DNA of 9,545 nucleotides, taken from Candidatus Mcinerneyibacteriota bacterium. GTDB lineage: Bacteria > AUK180 > JAQVHJ01. Below, one piece after another: positions 8,273-9,545 of the stretch. Both the position numbers and the translations under genes were made by a program. The notes under the pieces are model-generated. The model was not told the origin of the DNA. It searched no databases and was given only the letters and a program-made list of their open reading frames with translations. The stretch covers positions 1 through 9,545 of the forward strand of contig DAOVMD010000084.1 of the NCBI GenBank assembly GCA_030630935.1, read 5' to 3'. The number at the start of each line of letters is the position of its first letter. The first letter of the stretch is position 1.

Positions 8273-8302
8273 TTGACTTTTTAAAGAAAACTATGTTATA
8301 AT
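8273..8302 (+). promoter_or_regulatory. Strong sigma-70-type promoter for the DUF4870-like gene
   Basis: The -35 element is TTGACT at 8273-8278 and the -10 element is TATAAT at 8297-8302, 18 bases apart, with a TGn extended -10 at 8294-8296. Transcription should start near 8307-8310, giving a leader of about 60 bases. The region immediately upstream (8241-8272) is almost pure A/T with T and A tracts, which could act as an UP element. This separates the downstream gene from the tamB operon. Confidence 0.85.
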
Positions 8303-8351
8303 GTCTATTGTAGTAAAATATTTAATAGATTTTAATATCAACCATTTTTTT

Positions 8352-8362
8352 AAAGGAGGTGA
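8352..8362 (+). promoter_or_regulatory. Near-perfect Shine-Dalgarno that fixes the start of the DUF4870-like gene
   Basis: AAAGGAGGTGA matches the complement of the 16S rRNA 3' end almost completely and lies eight bases (counted from AGGAGG) before the ATG at 8368. It is far better than any other ribosome binding site in the window. An upstream in-frame GTG at 8359 lies inside this element and so cannot be the start. Confidence 0.9.
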
Positions 8363-8367
8363 CAAAA

Positions 8368-8787
8368 ATGGCAGAAGAAGAAAAGAAAACAACTCCACCA
8401 CCGGAACCCGAAGCACCGAAAGCTGAGGCACCAGTAGAGTTTACTTTTACCGAGGAAGAAATTGCTGATGGTAAGGGCGTAGCATGGTTAAGTTATTTAG
8501 GAATTTTAATTTTGATTCCTTGGTTAACCAAAAAAGAAAATGCTTTTGTTAAACCTCATGTAAGACAGGGTTTAATGGTAATAATCATTTTTATTGCTTT
8601 AAGTATTCTATGTTCACTAGCCCCAATTCCAATTCTTGGATGGATATGTGTGGCAATCGGTGGCTTAGGTTATTTAGCAAACTTAGTTTGTGCAGTTATT
8701 TCTATAATTAATGCATTCCAGGGAAAATTCTGGAAGATGCCTTTAGTCGGAGATTGGGCACAAGAATGGTTTAAAGGTATTATCTAA
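8368..8787 (+). CDS. Small DUF4870/Tic20-like membrane protein with Pro/Glu-rich N-terminal tail
   Basis: A 139-residue protein. Residues 1-30 are a disordered-looking tail rich in Glu, Pro, Ala and Lys. The rest resembles the DUF4870 / Tic20-like family: 'VAWLSYLGILILIPWLTKKE' (38-57), 'FVKPHVRQGLMV' (60-71) with the family's conserved F-V-x-x-H-x-R-Q-G signature, a second hydrophobic segment at 70-86, a third at 90-113, and 'NAFQGKFWKMPLVGDWA' (115-131), the typical N-A-x-x-G-K-x-W-x-x-P-x-x-G ending. It should be an inner-membrane protein with about three to four helices. The family has no firmly established function in bacteria. It has its own strong promoter, an excellent Shine-Dalgarno, two tandem stop codons (TAA TAA) and a terminator, so it is probably a well-expressed single-gene unit. 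Family call is good, role unknown. Confidence 0.87.
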   Translation: MAEEEKKTTPPPEPEAPKAEAPVEFTFTEEEIADGKGVAWLSYLGILILIPWLTKKENAFVKPHVRQGLMVIIIFIALSILCSLAPIPILGWICVAIGGLGYLANLVCAVISIINAFQGKFWKMPLVGDWAQEWFKGII

Positions 8788-8805
8788 TAAGAAAGATTTA
8801 AAATT

Positions 8806-8846
8806 AAGGGTAGGGCGATTTATTAATTTACCTACCCTTTTTTTTT
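8806..8846 (+). terminator. Rho-independent terminator after the DUF4870-like gene
   Basis: AAGGGTAGG at 8806-8814 pairs perfectly with CCTACCCTT at 8831-8839, leaving a 16-base AT-rich loop, and an uninterrupted run of nine T follows from 8838 to 8846. It lies 18 bases after the stop codon. The loop is longer than usual, which may weaken the hairpin and allow some read-through into the next gene. Confidence 0.88.
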
Positions 8847-8855
8847 GGTAAATTT

Positions 8856-9545
8856 ATGGAAAAATTACTTTATATTCTTGGCTCAGCGGTATGTCACCAG
8901 CTCCCGGAACGTTCGTTTTTTATAGCTGGACATCAGCTACCTATATGTATGAGATGTTCCGGAACTTACCTTGGAGCAATCATTACTTTTTTATTTTATC
9001 TGGTAACAGGAAGACTTAAGAGAGGAGCCTTTCCTAAAATGCCGATTTTTCTGACAATCCTAGCTTTTCCATTGACAATGGGTCTTGATGTTGTAACGGT
9101 TAATTTAGGTTTGCGTCCTCCAAGTGGTGATATTAAATTATTAACAGGGATATTTGCAGGCTTTTTTATCGCGTCATTCCTGGTCCCTGCTTTTCATACA
9201 GGCTTCTCAGGGAAGTATCAGGATAAAGAGTTCTTTACGAATTTCTGGTTTGTGTTAATTGCCCCTCTGGTATTTGTTGCCGCGTATTTTCTAGTTCATA
9301 TTCAATGGCTGCCAATGTTTTATTTCACCGCAATTCTGCAAAACCTCTCAATTCTATTAATCTTTATGACTCTAAACCTTTTCATCTTTTTAACAATCTT
9401 TGAAAAGAAATATATGTACCCGATCCCAATAAGAAGCATCATTAAAAGCCCCCTGCCAATTGCATTTGTCCTTACAATTGTTGAATTATCTTCAATATTT
9501 GTGTTAAGAACTATATTTGTCCCACCCGAATACATGGCTATGTAA
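8856..9545 (+). CDS. DUF2085 family membrane protein with C-terminal membrane extension
   Basis: A 229-residue membrane protein whose TAA stop is the last codon of the window, so it is complete. The N-terminal half has the DUF2085 signatures: 'CHQLPERSFF' at 13-22, 'CMRCSGTYLG' at 31-40, and 'MGLDVVTVNLGLRPPSGDIK' (75-94) followed by L-L-T-G-x-x-A-G. The Cys/His set C13-H14, C31-x-x-C34 could bind a metal or form a redox pair; this is inference and no family function is established. Hydrophobic segments lie at about 39-51, 62-78, 96-112, 130-149, 157-181 and 200-220. The part after about residue 115 goes beyond the conserved core and is all membrane helices and short loops. The ATG is preceded only by a weak GGTA and by the T-tract of the upstream terminator nine bases away, leaving no room for a promoter between them. 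The start is supported by the family's conserved motif lying close to the N-terminus. Confidence 0.88.
   Translation: MEKLLYILGSAVCHQLPERSFFIAGHQLPICMRCSGTYLGAIITFLFYLVTGRLKRGAFPKMPIFLTILAFPLTMGLDVVTVNLGLRPPSGDIKLLTGIFAGFFIASFLVPAFHTGFSGKYQDKEFFTNFWFVLIAPLVFVAAYFLVHIQWLPMFYFTAILQNLSILLIFMTLNLFIFLTIFEKKYMYPIPIRSIIKSPLPIAFVLTIVELSSIFVLRTIFVPPEYMAM

Noticed and set aside
8359-8367. GTG at 8359 as start of the DUF4870-like gene
   Set aside because: The codon is part of the Shine-Dalgarno sequence itself; the ATG at 8368 has correct spacing.
8703-8708. TATAAT inside the DUF4870-like gene as a promoter for the DUF2085 gene
   Set aside because: No recognisable -35 element lies 16-18 bases upstream, and such hexamers are frequent by chance in AT-rich coding sequence. 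It remains only a weak candidate.
1-9545. Mobile elements, CRISPR arrays, tRNA or rRNA genes, toxin-antitoxin or defence genes
   Set aside because: I looked for terminal inverted repeats, regularly spaced repeats, tRNA-like sequence and transposase or nuclease motifs and saw none; the window is filled by ordinary chromosomal genes.

Overview
The window is an AT-rich (roughly one-third GC by eye), gene-dense bacterial segment with every convincing gene on the + strand. SecF and a full-length TamB-type AsmA-like protein indicate a diderm (Gram-negative type) bacterium. The low GC, the absence of a TamA gene beside tamB, and an unrecognised large protein suggest something outside the well-studied Proteobacteria, perhaps a low-GC lineage of the FCB or candidate-phylum type. 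No marker here fixes the taxonomy.

Layout. Positions 1-8235 hold a tight same-strand run that looks like one operon: the 3' end of secF (1-276), a DUF456 membrane protein (273-797), xanthine phosphoribosyltransferase xpt (810-1403), an unrecognised 562-residue membrane-anchored or secreted protein (1414-3102), tamB (3099-7109), and a flippase-like LPG_synthase_TM membrane protein (7075-8235). Junctions are ATGA overlaps, gaps of about 10-12 bases, or a 20-35 base overlap, so translational coupling is likely. I see no promoter or terminator inside this run.

A new transcription unit begins after 8235. An AT-rich stretch leads into a strong sigma-70-like promoter (TTGACT, 18 bp, TGn-TATAAT) and a near-perfect Shine-Dalgarno, driving a small DUF4870/Tic20-like membrane protein with a Pro/Glu-rich N-terminal tail (8368-8787). 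A clear intrinsic terminator follows (8806-8846). Nine bases after its U-tract begins a DUF2085 membrane protein (8856-9545), whose stop codon is the last codon of the window.

Functionally the window is about the cell envelope: protein export (SecF), probable inner-to-outer membrane lipid transport or outer-membrane assembly (TamB), a polytopic flippase-like protein, and three small membrane proteins of unknown function. The purine salvage gene xpt is the outlier. The most interesting item is the 562-residue protein translationally coupled to TamB, a candidate partner of the TamB system. I did not find a mobile element, CRISPR array, tRNA, rRNA or defence system.
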